Assembly (NCBI GenBank): GCA_034096865.1
Contig: JAWQFJ010000573.1
Span: 37,388-101,387 of the forward strand
DNA length: 64,000 bases
Direction: 5' to 3'
Origin: Theodoxus fluviatilis
Lineage: Eukaryota; Mollusca; Gastropoda; Cycloneritida; Neritidae
The position numbers were made by a program, and so were the translations under genes. Below, piece after piece: positions 1-10,098 of the stretch. How positions within the stretch are numbered: the stretch's first letter is position 1; each line of letters starts with the position of its first letter. The notes under the pieces are model-generated. The model saw only the letters and a list, made by a program, of their open reading frames with translations, was not told the origin of the DNA and did not search any database.

Positions 1-557
1 TGTATAGCGATCTAACACCGTTCCTTGTATAGCAATCTAACACCGTTCCTCGTATAGCGATCTAACACCGTTCCTCGTATAGCGATCTAACACCGTTCCT
101 CGTATAGCGATCTAACACCGTTCCTCGTATAGCGATCTAACACCGTTCCTCGTATAGCGATCTAACACCGTTCCTCGTATAGCAATCTAACACCGTTCCT
201 CGTATAGCGATCTAACACCGTTCCTCGTATAGCGATCTAACGCCGTTCCTTGTATAGCGATCTAACACCGTTCCTCGTATAGCGATCTAACACCGTTCCT
301 CGTATAGCGATCTAACACCGTTCCTCGTATAGCGATCTAACACCGTTCCTCGTATAGCGATCTAACACCGTTCCTTGTATAGCGATCTAACACCGTTCCT
401 TGTATAGCGATCTAACACCGTTCCTCGTATAGCGATCTAACACCGTTCCTCGTATAGCGATCTAACACCGTTCCTCGTATAGCGATCTAACACCGTTCCT
501 CGTATAGCGATCTAACACCGTTCCTCGTATAGCGATCTAACACCGTTCCTCGTATAG
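1..557. repeat. 25-bp tandem array, left arm
   Basis: About 22 head-to-tail copies of a 25-bp unit with core GTATAGCGATCTAACACCGT. The only variation is at a few positions (CGTATAG/TGTATAG, AGCGAT/AGCAAT, ACACC/ACGCC). It begins before the window and is the mirror of 10,099-11,152. There are no spacers between units, so this is a minisatellite. Confidence 0.97.
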
Positions 558-596
558 CGATCACTGGAAATCCTGTTTAGTGCGCAGGAAACGTCC

Positions 597-644
597 ATGA
601 AATCGATTTTACGATGTTTTGGTAAGACAATTTTTGGAAGTAGG

Positions 645-676
<32 letters not shown>

Positions 677-1500
677 GACAGAGAGAGAGAGACACACACA
701 CACAGACAGAGAGACACACACACACAGACAGAGACACAAAGAGAGAGACAGAGACACACACAGAGATAGAGAGAGAGAGATATTGATTGATTGATTTATT
801 GCGGCCGACGACCCGTCTTAGTACTATGCAATTTATGTACAGAAAAGAAAAATAGTGAAATGTACATAGCTGAAATTTGATGCTCTAATGTTCATCATGC
901 ATGAATAAAATGTTCTTAATGTACAGATCTTAAAACATTCGCCGTTGGCTATAAGTCCCTAGGTGAAGCATAGAACTGTATCATCATCGCGTATGTATAG
1001 GAATATAATTCAATTAAATTATTTGTCACAGACAATGTGCACTATGATTAGTTCCATAATAAGGGCACTCATGCAAATATAAAATAGTTATCGCTTCCTC
1101 TTAAGGATGAAAGGCAGGTTGCCTCCTGCATACTTTAAATATACATTTAAAACGTACAATCAGCTCTTTGTCCCACTTCTACCGTAAATGAACTTTCACA
1201 TGGTTACCTAACCTACAACTGGCGGATTTTGGCCACTGACGATTAAAAGAAAATTCATGTACAATGCCCCTGTGCCTATTGCTTACACACTGCCTGGTTT
1301 CTTAATGCAAGCGCATAATAGATGTACATTGCAATCTCTCTGGTTTTCTCCGCGCCTTGTCCATCTATCAAGTAGGCATGTGGTGTACCCCGGTCGATGG
1401 AACCGATGTGTTCTCACGATGTACTTAGAAGAGAGAGAGAGAGAGAGAGAGAAGAGAGAGAGAGAAGAAGAGAGAGAACGAACGAACGAACGAACGAAAA
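597..1500. repeat. Left-arm spacer with microsatellite-tailed repeats
   Basis: Mixed GA/CA microsatellite at 648-782 is followed by a (TTGA)n/TTTATTGCGGCCG junction. On the minus strand this reads as a retroelement-like 3' end, GGCCGCAATAAATC plus an (AATC)n tail. Positions 830-1,430 are AT-rich with no supported gene. A GA tract and a (GAAC)n tract occupy 1,430-1,500. The mirror is 9,165-10,065. Confidence 0.6.
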
Positions 1501-2560
1501 GTTTATTGTTCAGGCCACCGGCCTATTACAATATGTTGTAAATTACTCAAACGAAAAACACAACAGTCGGGGGGGATGGGGGGGGGGGGGGGAGGGGGGG
1601 GGGGTAAAGACTTCGACAATAAGTCTTGTTGAGCGAATCGCGGAAATCGAATAAGTTCATGACTGTCCATCTCGCCAATTACCTCCTCTTGGAGCGCCAG
1701 GGCTGTTGCCGACGACGGGGTGGATGGGCACAGGTCGTACCTTCCTCCTGCTCGGGTGGTGGAGTAGCCGCACCGAGACAGCTGCGCTGTGCTCTGGACG
1801 AAACACCCGCAGTCGAAGGGGTCGGCGGCTGTGACGAAGTCTCGATGAATGCACGATCGACACGCGTGTCACTTGCCACGGAGGCAGCACACTCAACCGC
1901 CTTTGCCTCTGCCTCACGTTGCAACTTGTCTCTGAAGGGCTGCATCACTTTATCCACGATCTGCCGTATTGTATCGGAGCGCTCCGACTTCTCTAGCGCT
2001 GCCTGTTCGCTGTCCGCCGACGAGGCTGTGCTTTCTTGGTTGGAAGCTGATGTGTCGTCCGTTGACCCACTTTCAGTGCTTGCACACTTCTCAGCATGCT
2101 TTTCTCGTGCGTTGCTGGGGTTTGGCGAGTACAGCGCAGCGGGCAAGGTGGACGACGAAACTGATGGAGTTTCTTGTTGACTGGATTCAGGACAAGCAGT
2201 GGAGGGACCAAAACTCGATGGAGCTTGCTCACCAGCAAAGTTGGTGCTGCGGTGTTTGTTGCGTCTCTGCTGGTCTCTGCGCAGTTGGGCGGGGGGCTTT
2301 CTTCTCCAGCAGTTTGTCGATTGCTCGAAAGAAGATGGCTGGCCAGCTTGGGACGTGAATCTGAGAACCACGACAGTAGTATTGCGTTCGCCAAATACTT
2401 TAAATGAGGACATGGTATCGCTGCCCAGAAGAGTGGAAAGCATCACCTCCAATGCAGCTGGGATACCAGTTACTGGCATGCTTCACTATCTTTTCTCTAC
2501 AACCGGCGAAAATACAGGAGAGCGACGTGAATACGTCCTGCTACTGCGGTGAGCGCGCCG
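1490..2560 (-). mobile_element. Retroelement-like unit carrying a 266-codon ORF, left arm
   Basis: On the minus strand an intact ORF is followed by about 170 bp of 3' sequence, a TTTATT (AATAAA in sense) at about 1,502-1,507 next to GGCCGGTGGCCTGAACAATA, and then a (TTCG)n tail. An ORF, an AATAAA and a short tandem tail match the 3' organisation of non-LTR elements. No endonuclease or reverse transcriptase is present, so this would be a truncated or non-autonomous unit. A G-tract at 1,569-1,602 interrupts the 3' part. Confidence 0.5.
1679..2479 (-). CDS. Hypothetical 266-aa basic protein, TE-associated (left copy)
   Basis: No function is assigned with confidence. The N-terminal 40 residues look like a short folded segment (LSTLLGSDTMSSFKVFGE, then VVVLRFTSQ). 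A basic motif CWRRKPPAQLRRDQQRR follows near residues 57-73. The middle is Ser/Thr/Ala-rich and probably disordered. A charged helix lies near residues 160-195 (SERSDTIRQIVDKVMQPF). The end is very basic (PPRRRQQPWRSKRR). From memory, RRKxPxQxRRDxxR motifs occur in short TE-associated proteins of invertebrates, so a LINE ORF1-like nucleic-acid-binding role is an inference. The start is the first Met after an upstream GC-rich leader. The ORF reads outward from the palindrome centre. The translation is the same as the right-arm copy at 8,185-8,985, although the flanks of the two copies differ. Confidence 0.6.
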   Translation of the reverse strand: MPVTGIPAALEVMLSTLLGSDTMSSFKVFGERNTTVVVLRFTSQAGQPSSFEQSTNCWRRKPPAQLRRDQQRRNKHRSTNFAGEQAPSSFGPSTACPESSQQETPSVSSSTLPAALYSPNPSNAREKHAEKCASTESGSTDDTSASNQESTASSADSEQAALEKSERSDTIRQIVDKVMQPFRDKLQREAEAKAVECAASVASDTRVDRAFIETSSQPPTPSTAGVSSRAQRSCLGAATPPPEQEEGTTCAHPPRRRQQPWRSKRR

Positions 2561-2565
2561 GAAGT

Positions 2566-2632
2566 GTGAGAGAGAGAGAGACAGACAGACAGACAGAGCG
2601 AGAGAGAGACAGAGCGAGAGAGAGAGAGACAG

Positions 2633-2670
<38 letters not shown>

Positions 2671-2716
2671 CGAGAGAGCGAGCGAGAGAGAGAGAGAGGG
2701 AGAGAGAGAGCGAGAG

Positions 2717-2754
<38 letters not shown>

Positions 2755-2790
2755 CGAGAGAGAGACAGAGCGAGAGAGAGAGAGAGAGAC
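2566..2790. repeat. GA microsatellite with GAGC/GACA variants
   Basis: Polypurine run of GAGAGA with interspersed CGAGAG and ACAGAG steps. The mirror at 7,860-8,095 is a CT run of different length and order. The Ser/Leu and Glu/Arg ORFs through it are artefacts of the dinucleotide repeat. Confidence 0.95.
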
Positions 2791-2885
2791 GAATGTCGAG
2801 AGTGGGAGGAACCGTGGACGGCAGGGGCACTGGGAGACATTTATAAAAAGTCAGTTCCACAGTTTGTGCTAATCAACTAGAGTCA

Positions 2886-3205
2886 TTGAGACATGCCTTT
2901 CTCTTACTCTAACTAGCTCTGTGATTTTCGTGATCAGTGGCCTTAACTAGTCTACAGAGGCTGTGAGACCCTAAAACTCCATTATTCATCGTCCTCCTCC
3001 TCCTCCTCCTCCTCCTCCTCCTCCTCCTCCTCCTCCTCCTCCTCCTCCTCCTCCTCCTCCTCCTCCTCCTCCTCCTCCTCCTCCTCCTCCTCCTCCTCCT
3101 CCTCCTCCTCCTCCTCCTCCTCCTCCTCCTCCTCCTCCTCCTCCTCCTCCTCCTTCGTCGTCGTCGTCGTCTTCGTCGTCGTCGTCGTAGTCGTCGTCGA
3201 CCGTC
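2886..3205 (+). mobile_element. SINE-like 3' fragment with (TCC)n and (GTC)n tail, left arm
   Basis: Positions 2,886-2,990 match the 3' half of the interspersed family seen at 63,263 (shared TTTTCGTG, GTGGCCTTAACTAG, AGAGGCTG, TAAAACTCCAT). It runs into about 160 bp of pure TCC repeat and then GTC repeat. The right-arm tail is only about 60 bp, so the tract length has changed since the arms were copied. Confidence 0.6.
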
Positions 3206-3371
3206 GTCTCATTACACGATGCCTACATTTATAAAACCCAATATTTTGTTTACATCCCGTTCTGCCGATACTTTATTGCTCTCTGATCCAGTACTAAAGG
3301 CGCCTACACACGTACCGGTTGTCCCCCGGTTTTGCTGCCGATCCGGTCAAAAATCGAAACCGTGGACTAAT

Positions 3372-3652
3372 CCGGTGTGACATCGCCGATGGTAACTCAT
3401 CGCGCATGGTTCTGCGCATGCGTCAAAACCGAAAGTGACGCGTGTATCGCGCCTTGTTCAAAGGTGATGTGCCGCGAGACTTTAGATTTTGTGTTTTTCG
3501 GTCAATGTGTTCATTTATTGACCGAAAAACACAAAATCTAAAGTCTCGCGGCACATCACCTTTGAACAAGGCGCGATACACGCGTCACTTTCGGTTTTGA
3601 CGCATGCGAAGAACCATGCGCGATGAAGTTACCATCGGCGATGTCACACCGG
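3372..3652. mobile_element. 281-bp near-perfect foldback (MITE-like), left arm
   Basis: Begins CCGGTGTGACATCGCCGATG and ends with the reverse complement. The arms meet at a short loop near 3,506-3,518, between copies of TTTTTCGGTCAAT. Small asymmetries show that the half-arms have diverged slightly. It has the form of a foldback MITE. The mirror copy is at 7,087-7,368. Confidence 0.75.
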
Positions 3653-3659
3653 CACGGTT

Positions 3660-3830
3660 CTTGTGACTAGGGCTGGCTCTATTTCCCGACCCCTCCGGAC
3701 CGGTTCATATGCCCGGCAACGCGAGATCTCGCGTTGTGGCGACTTAGTCGCCAATTTTAATGGCGGACGCTGTCGTCGCTTCAGTCAGGAAAAGGTGTAT
3801 TTGGGGATACTACAAACCAATCCAAAGAAA
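3660..3830. other. GC-rich non-coding spacer, left arm
   Basis: Contains short palindromes (GCGAGATCTCGCG and GGCGACTTAGTCGCC) and the line GCCGCCATTTT-like element in reverse (AATGGCGGACGC). No ORF is supported. The mirror is about 6,910-7,080. Confidence 0.5.
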
Positions 3831-4890
3831 AGGTAAGCCATGAACATCATTAATTTATCAAAGCTGTATGTTGAATGCGTCAATAAGTTGTGAAAGCTCC
3901 TACATTGTAAAATTGGAAATGCGGGTCAATGCACCTTCACGCGAAATCTGTCAGCGGCTTTCGTTGCGTGCATGTTCCTCACAGAAAACGCTGTATTGAT
4001 ACTAAAACCCCATCCAAAGAAAATGTAAGCCATGAACAGCATTAATTTATCAAAGCTGTATGTTGAATGCATCAATAGGTTGTGAAAGTTCTGCATTTTA
4101 CAATTCGCAATGCAGGTCGATGCACATCTACACAGCAAAGAATGTGTCGATCACCACGGCTCGCTCCACTGCTAATTATTTTGCGCGTTCCTCACAGAAA
4201 ACGCTGTATTGATACTAAAACCCCATCCAAAGAAAATGTAAGCCATGAACAGCATTAATTTATCAAAGCTGTATGTTGAATGCATCAATAAGTTGTGAAA
4301 GCTCCTACATTGTAAATTGGAAATGCGGGTCAATGCACCTTCACGCGAAATCTGTCAGCGGCTTTCGTTGCGTGCATGTTCCTCACAGAAAACGCTGTAT
4401 TGATACTAAAACCCCATCCAAAGAAAATGTAAGCCATGAACAGCATTAATTTATCAAAGCTGTATGTTGAATGCATCAATAAGTTGTGAAAGTTCTGCAT
4501 TTTACAATTCGCAATGCAGGTCGATGCACATCTACACAGCGAAGAATGTGTCGATCACCACGGCTCGCTCCACTGCTAATTATTTTGCGCGTTCCTCACA
4601 GAAAACGCTGTATTGATACTAAAACCCCATCCAAAGAAAATGTAAGCCATGAACAGCATTAATTTATCAAAGCTGTATTTTGAATGCATCAATAAGTTGT
4701 GAAAGCTCCTACATTGTAAAATTGGAAACGTGGGTCAATGCACCTTCACGCGAACTCTGTCAGCGGCTTTTGTTGCGTGCATGTTCACACAGAAAACGCT
4801 GATTTTTGGGGATAATAGAAACACTTCCAAAGAAAATGTAAGCCATGAACAGCATTAATTTATCAAAGCTGTATGCTGAATGCGTCAATA
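3830..4890. repeat. Complex satellite of about 190/215-bp alternating units, left arm
   Basis: Repeats of AAAGAAAATGTAAGCCATGA and CAGCATTAATTTATCAAAGC recur about six times. CTCACAGAAAACG occurs near 3,978, 4,193, 4,382 and 4,597, giving alternating spacings of about 215 and 190 bp. The longer unit carries an extra TCGATCACCACGGCTCGC segment. The short ORFs here are incidental. The mirror is 5,850-6,910. Confidence 0.85.
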
Positions 4891-5158
4891 GGTCGTGAAA
4901 GCTCCTAATCCAGATCCAGATATTTTACAAATCGAATGCAGATCACACGCATACAGCTACACGTGGTAGCGTCGTTGTCATAGTGCGGCGAAGGGACGTA
5001 ACTCTAAATTCTGACCTCGCTTCACGTAGTGAAAATCGCTCGATTGCGCTGTCAGAAGAAATCTCGGTGTCTGGCTGCCAACCCTGTTTTTACACGCACG
5101 GTCAGCCGGATCGGGAGCAAAACCAGCTTGAAAAACGTAACGTGTGTAGGCGCCTTAA

Positions 5159-5582
5159 CGCACCGACACAGCAAGTGTGCGTCGCACTGCACTGAACCGT
5201 TTCCACCTCCTGAGGTGCGCGGTTTTACTCCTGTGTAAAACGGCAGTACAGTGCGGGTCCAGCTAACACATAAGCCTTGTTCACGAGGCGCAGCAATGTG
5301 CAGCGCTGCACAGCGCTTGCGCCGTGAAACGGCTTGTTCAGGACGCGTAGCGCTGCAAGCGCTGCATGTGATTCGGCGCTTTGCAGCGCTGCGCGTCTTG
5401 AACAAGCCGTTTCACGGCGCAAGCGCTGTGCAGCGCTGCTCCAGTGCTGCGCCTCGTGAACAAGGCTTATGTGTTAGCTGGACCCGCACTGTACTGCCGT
5501 TTTACACAGGAGTAAAACCGCGCACCTCAGGAGGTGGAAACGGTTCAGTGCAGTGCGACGCACACTTGCTGTGTCGGTGCGT
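5159..5582. repeat. Palindrome core
   Basis: Centre of the inverted repeat, rich in GCAGCGCTGC and CAAGCGCT elements, with GCCTTGTTCACGAGGCGCAG at 5,272 mirrored by GCGCCTCGTGAACAAGGC near 5,448. The innermost 60 bp are not a clean palindrome, leaving a small asymmetric spacer around 5,350-5,390. ORFs crossing the core are mirror artefacts. Confidence 0.85.
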
Positions 5583-5849
5583 TAAGGCGCCTACACACGT
5601 TACGTTTTTCAAGCTGGTTTTGCTCCCGATCCGGCTGACCGTGCGTGTAAAAACCGGGTTGACAGCCAGACACCGAGATTTCTTCTGACAGCGCAATCGA
5701 GCGATTTTCACTACGTGAAGCGAGGTCAGAATTTAGAGTTACGTCCCTTCGCCGCACTATGACAACGACGCTACCACGTGTAGCTGTATGCGTGTGATCT
5801 GCATTCGATTTGTAAAATATCTGGATCTGGATTAGGAGCTTTCACGACC

Positions 5850-6910
5850 TATTGACGCATTCAGCATACAGCTTTGATAAATTAATGCTGTTCATGGCTT
5901 ACATTTTCTTTGGAAGTGTTTCTATTATCCCCAAAAATCAGCGTTTTCTGTGTGAACATGCACGCAACAAAAGCCGCTGACAGAGTTCGCGTGAAGGTGC
6001 ATTGACCCACGTTTCCAATTTTACAATGTAGGAGCTTTCACAACTTATTGATGCATTCAAAATACAGCTTTGATAAATTAATGCTGTTCATGGCTTACAT
6101 TTTCTTTGGATGGGGTTTTAGTATCAATACAGCGTTTTCTGTGAGGAACGCGCAAAATAATTAGCAGTGGAGCGAGCCGTGGTGATCGACACATTCTTCG
6201 CTGTGTAGATGTGCATCGACCTGCATTGCGAATTGTAAAATGCAGAACTTTCACAACTTATTGATGCATTCAACATACAGCTTTGATAAATTAATGCTGT
6301 TCATGGCTTACATTTTCTTTGGATGGGGTTTTAGTATCAATACAGCGTTTTCTGTGAGGAACATGCACGCAACGAAAGCCGCTGAGAGTTCGCGTGAAGG
6401 TGCATTGACCCGCATTTCCAATTTTACAATGTAGGAGCTTTCACAACTTATTGACGCATTCAACATACAGCTTTGATAAATTAATGCTGTTCATGGCTTA
6501 CATTTTCTTTGGAGGGGGTTTTAGTATCAATACAGCGTTTTCTGTGAGGAACGCGCAAAATAATTAGCAGTGGAGCGAGCCGTGGTGATCGACACATTCT
6601 TTGCTGTGTAGATGTGCATCGACCTGCATTGCGAATTGTAAAATGCAGAACTTTCACAACCTATTGATGCATTCAACATACAGCTTTGATAAATTAATGC
6701 TGTTCATGGCTTACATTTTCTTTGGATGGGGTTTTAGTATCAATACAGCGTTTTCTGTGAGGAACATGCACGCAACGAAAGCCGCTGACAGATTTCGCGT
6801 GAAGGTGCATTGACCCGCATTTCCAATTTTACAATGTAGGAGCTTTCACAACTTATTGACGCATTCAACATACAGCTTTGATAAATTAATGATGTTCATG
6901 GCTTACCTTT
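5850..6910. repeat. Complex satellite of about 190/215-bp units, right arm
   Basis: Reverse-complement counterpart of 3,830-4,890. It differs by scattered substitutions and small indels, for example GCTGAGAGTTCGCG near 6,382 where the left arm has the longer CTGTCAG form, and GGAGGGGGTTTTAG near 6,510 in place of GGATGGGGTTTTAG. Confidence 0.85.
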
Positions 6911-7086
6911 TCTTTGGATTGGTTTGTAGTATCCCCAAATACACCTTTTCCTGACTGAAGCGACGACAGCGTCCGCCATTAAAATTGGCGACTAAGTCGC
7001 CACAACGCGAGATCTCGCGTTGCCGGGCATATGAACCGGTCCGGAGGGGTCGGGAAATAGAGCCCGCCCTAGTCACAAGAACCGTG

Positions 7087-7368
7087 CCGGTGTGACATCG
7101 CCGATGGTAACTTCATCGCGCATGGTTCTTCGCATGCGTCAAAAACCGAAAGTGACGCGTGTATCGCGCCTTGTTCAAAGGTGATGTGCCGCGAGACTTT
7201 AGATTTTGTGTTTTTCGGTCAATAAATGAACACATTGACCGAAAAACACAAAATCTAAAGTCTCGCGGCACATCACCTTTGAACAAGGCGCGATACACGC
7301 GTCACTTTCGGTTTTGACGCATGCGCAGAACCATGCGCGATGAGTTACCATCGGCGATGTCACACCGG
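7087..7368. mobile_element. 281-bp foldback (MITE-like), right arm
   Basis: Mirror of 3,372-3,652, with the same CCGGTGTGACATCGCCGATG termini and a central loop near 7,218-7,232. Confidence 0.75.
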
Positions 7369-7540
7369 ATTAGTCCACGGTTTCGATTTTTGACCGGATC
7401 GGCAGCAAAACCGGGGGACAACCGGTACGTGTGTAGGCGCCTTTAGTACTGGATCAGAGAGCAATAAAGTATCGGCAGAACGGGATGTAAACAAAATATT
7501 GGGTTTTATAAATGTAGGCATCGTGTAATGAGACGACGGT

Positions 7541-7735
7541 CGACGACGACTACGACGACGACGACGAAGACGACGACGACGACGAAGGAGGAGGAGGAGG
7601 AGGAGGAGGAGGAGGAGGAGGAGGAGGAGGAGGAGGAGGAGGCTGATCACGAAAATCACAGAGCTAGTTAGAGTAAGAGAAAGGCATGTCTCAATGACTC
7701 TAGTTGATTAGCACAAACTGTGGAACTGACTTTTT
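7541..7735 (-). mobile_element. SINE-like fragment with (GAC)n/(GGA)n tail, right arm
   Basis: Reverse-complement partner of 2,886-3,205. The GGA tract spans about 7,586-7,641, much shorter than the left-arm TCC tract. The SINE fragment is also truncated by comparison: part of the left-arm sequence around CTACAGAGGCTGTGAGACCC is missing here. Confidence 0.55.
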
Positions 7736-7787
7736 ATAAATGTCTCCCAGTGCCCCTGCCGTCCACGGTTCCTCCCACTCTCGACAT

Positions 7788-7859
7788 TCAAGACAATGAC
7801 ACTAAAGACAATGTCACCACCGCCATGCCTGGGAGTTCTCGAGAAGGTTTGTTCATCCC
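7788..7859. other. Right-arm-specific 72-bp segment
   Basis: Between CTCGACATTC and the CT tract, the right arm has about 72 bp (starting AAGACAATGACACTAAAGAC) that the left arm lacks at the equivalent point (about 2,790). This is direct evidence that the arms are not copies of one read. Confidence 0.8.
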
Positions 7860-8095
<236 letters not shown>

Positions 8096-8184
8096 CACAC
8101 TTCCGGCGCGCTCACCGCAGTAGCAGGACGTATTCACGTCGCTCTCCTGTATTTTCGCCGGTTGTAGAGAAAAGATAGTGAAGC

Positions 8185-8985
8185 ATGCCAGTAACTGGTA
8201 TCCCAGCTGCATTGGAGGTGATGCTTTCCACTCTTCTGGGCAGCGATACCATGTCCTCATTTAAAGTATTTGGCGAACGCAATACTACTGTCGTGGTTCT
8301 CAGATTCACGTCCCAAGCTGGCCAGCCATCTTCTTTCGAGCAATCGACAAACTGCTGGAGAAGAAAGCCCCCCGCCCAACTGCGCAGAGACCAGCAGAGA
8401 CGCAACAAACACCGCAGCACCAACTTTGCTGGTGAGCAAGCTCCATCGAGTTTTGGTCCCTCCACTGCTTGTCCTGAATCCAGTCAACAAGAAACTCCAT
8501 CAGTTTCGTCGTCCACCTTGCCCGCTGCGCTGTACTCGCCAAACCCCAGCAACGCACGAGAAAAGCATGCTGAGAAGTGTGCAAGCACTGAAAGTGGGTC
8601 AACGGACGACACATCAGCTTCCAACCAAGAAAGCACAGCCTCGTCGGCGGACAGCGAACAGGCAGCGCTAGAGAAGTCGGAGCGCTCCGATACAATACGG
8701 CAGATCGTGGATAAAGTGATGCAGCCCTTCAGAGACAAGTTGCAACGTGAGGCAGAGGCAAAGGCGGTTGAGTGTGCTGCCTCCGTGGCAAGTGACACGC
8801 GTGTCGATCGTGCATTCATCGAGACTTCGTCACAGCCGCCGACCCCTTCGACTGCGGGTGTTTCGTCCAGAGCACAGCGCAGCTGTCTCGGTGCGGCTAC
8901 TCCACCACCCGAGCAGGAGGAAGGTACGACCTGTGCCCATCCACCCCGTCGTCGGCAACAGCCCTGGCGCTCCAAGAGGAGGTAA
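8185..8985 (+). CDS. Hypothetical 266-aa basic protein, TE-associated (right copy)
   Basis: Right-arm copy of the ORF at 1,679-2,479, with the same predicted protein. It has an N-terminal LLGSDTMSSFKVFGERN segment, a central CWRRKPPAQLRRDQQRR basic motif, a Ser/Thr-rich middle, a charged helix and an Arg-rich C-terminus. It reads outward, away from the palindrome centre. The start ATG follows AAAAGATAGTGAAGC. About 150 bp after the stop, the sequence has GGCCGGTGGCCTGAACAATA, AATAAA and a (TTCG)n tail. There is no RT or endonuclease ORF nearby. The retention of two uninterrupted copies suggests recent duplication, gene conversion between arms, or selection. Function unknown. Confidence 0.6.
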   Translation: MPVTGIPAALEVMLSTLLGSDTMSSFKVFGERNTTVVVLRFTSQAGQPSSFEQSTNCWRRKPPAQLRRDQQRRNKHRSTNFAGEQAPSSFGPSTACPESSQQETPSVSSSTLPAALYSPNPSNAREKHAEKCASTESGSTDDTSASNQESTASSADSEQAALEKSERSDTIRQIVDKVMQPFRDKLQREAEAKAVECAASVASDTRVDRAFIETSSQPPTPSTAGVSSRAQRSCLGAATPPPEQEEGTTCAHPPRRRQQPWRSKRR

Positions 8986-9055
8986 TTGGCGAGATGGACA
9001 GTCATGAACTTATTCGATTTCCGCGATTCGCTCAACAAGACTTATTGTCGAAGTC

Positions 9056-9177
9056 TTGACCCCCCCCCCCCCCCCCCCCCCCCATCCCCCCGACTGTTGT
9101 GTTTTTCGTTTGAGTAATTTACAACATATTGTAATAGGCCGGTGGCCTGAACAATAAACTTTTCGTTCGTTCGTTCG

Positions 9178-9236
<59 letters not shown>

Positions 9237-9240
9237 AGTA
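9056..9240. repeat. C tract, AATAAA, (TTCG)n and (CT)n tail, right arm
   Basis: C homopolymer at about 9,060-9,082, AATAAA near 9,153, four to five TTCG units, then a CT run to 9,236. It corresponds to the tail of the retroelement-like unit that carries the 266-codon ORF. Confidence 0.8.
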
Positions 9241-9985
9241 CATCGTGAGACACATCGGTTTCCATCGACCGGGGTACACACATGCCTACTTGATATATAG
9301 ACAAGGCGCGGAGAAAACCAGAGAGGTTGCAATGTACATTTATTATGCGCTGGCATTAAGAAACCAGGCAGTGTGTAAGCAATAAGCACAGGGGCATTGT
9401 ACATGAACTTTCTCTTAATCGTCAGTGGCCAAAATCCGCCAGTTGTATGTTAGGTAACCATGTGAAAGTTCATTTACGGTAGGAGTGGGACAAAGAGCTG
9501 ATTGTACGTGTTAAATGTATATTTAAAGTATGCAGGAGGCAACCTGCCTTTCATCCTTAAGAGGAAGCGATAACTATTTTATATTTGCATGAGTGCCCTT
9601 ATTATGGAACTAATCATAGTGCACATTGTCTGTGACAAATAATTTTAATTGAATTATATTCCTATACATACGCGATGATGATACAGTTCTATGCTTCACC
9701 TAGGGACTTATAGCCAACGGCGAATGTTTTAAGATCTGTACATTAAGAACATTTTATTCATGCATGATGAACATTAGAGCATCAAATTTCAGCTATGTAC
9801 ATTTCACTATTTTTCTTTTCTGTACATAAATTGCATAGTACTAAGACGGGTCGTCGGCCGCAATAAATCAATCAATCAATATCTCTCTCTCTCTATCTCT
9901 GTGTGTGTCTCTGTCTCTCTCTTTGTGTCTCTGTCTGTGTGTGTGTGTCTCTCTGTCTGTGTGTGTGTGTCTCTCTCTCTCTGTC

Positions 9986-10017
<32 letters not shown>

Positions 10018-10098
10018 CCTACTTCCAAAAATTGTCTTACCAAAACATCGTAAAATCGATTTCATGGACGTTTCCTGCGCACTAAACAGGATTTCCAG
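9240..10098. other. Right-arm spacer with second microsatellite-tailed repeat
   Basis: Mirror of 558-1,430. AT-rich, with no supported gene. GGCCGCAATAAATCAATC at about 9,857 leads into mixed CT/GT microsatellite to 10,018. Confidence 0.6.

Larger units (their letters stand above)
3297..5158. mobile_element. TIR-bounded segment in left arm (AAGGCGCCTACACACG)
   Basis: The 16-mer AAGGCGCCTACACACG starts at about 3,299 and its reverse complement ends at about 5,158. Both copies are followed internally by similar sequence (GGTTTTGCT and CCGATCCGG). This looks like a nested inverted-repeat element holding the 281-bp foldback and the satellite. The mirrored segment is 5,583-7,443. No transposase is visible. 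Confidence 0.5.

Noticed and set aside
1..557. Regular 25-bp repeats considered as a CRISPR array
   Set aside because: No spacers between units and a eukaryotic context.
2486..2880. Ser/Leu-rich and Glu/Arg-rich ORFs in GA/CT tracts (also 7,720-8,260, 512-794, 9,868-10,150)
   Set aside because: Dinucleotide repeat translations.
2982..3212. Poly-Glu ORF
   Set aside because: (TCC)n microsatellite.
3926..4138. 70-codon ORF repeated in the satellite (also 6,601-6,813)
   Set aside because: It follows the satellite unit, is not maintained in all copies and has no recognisable domain.
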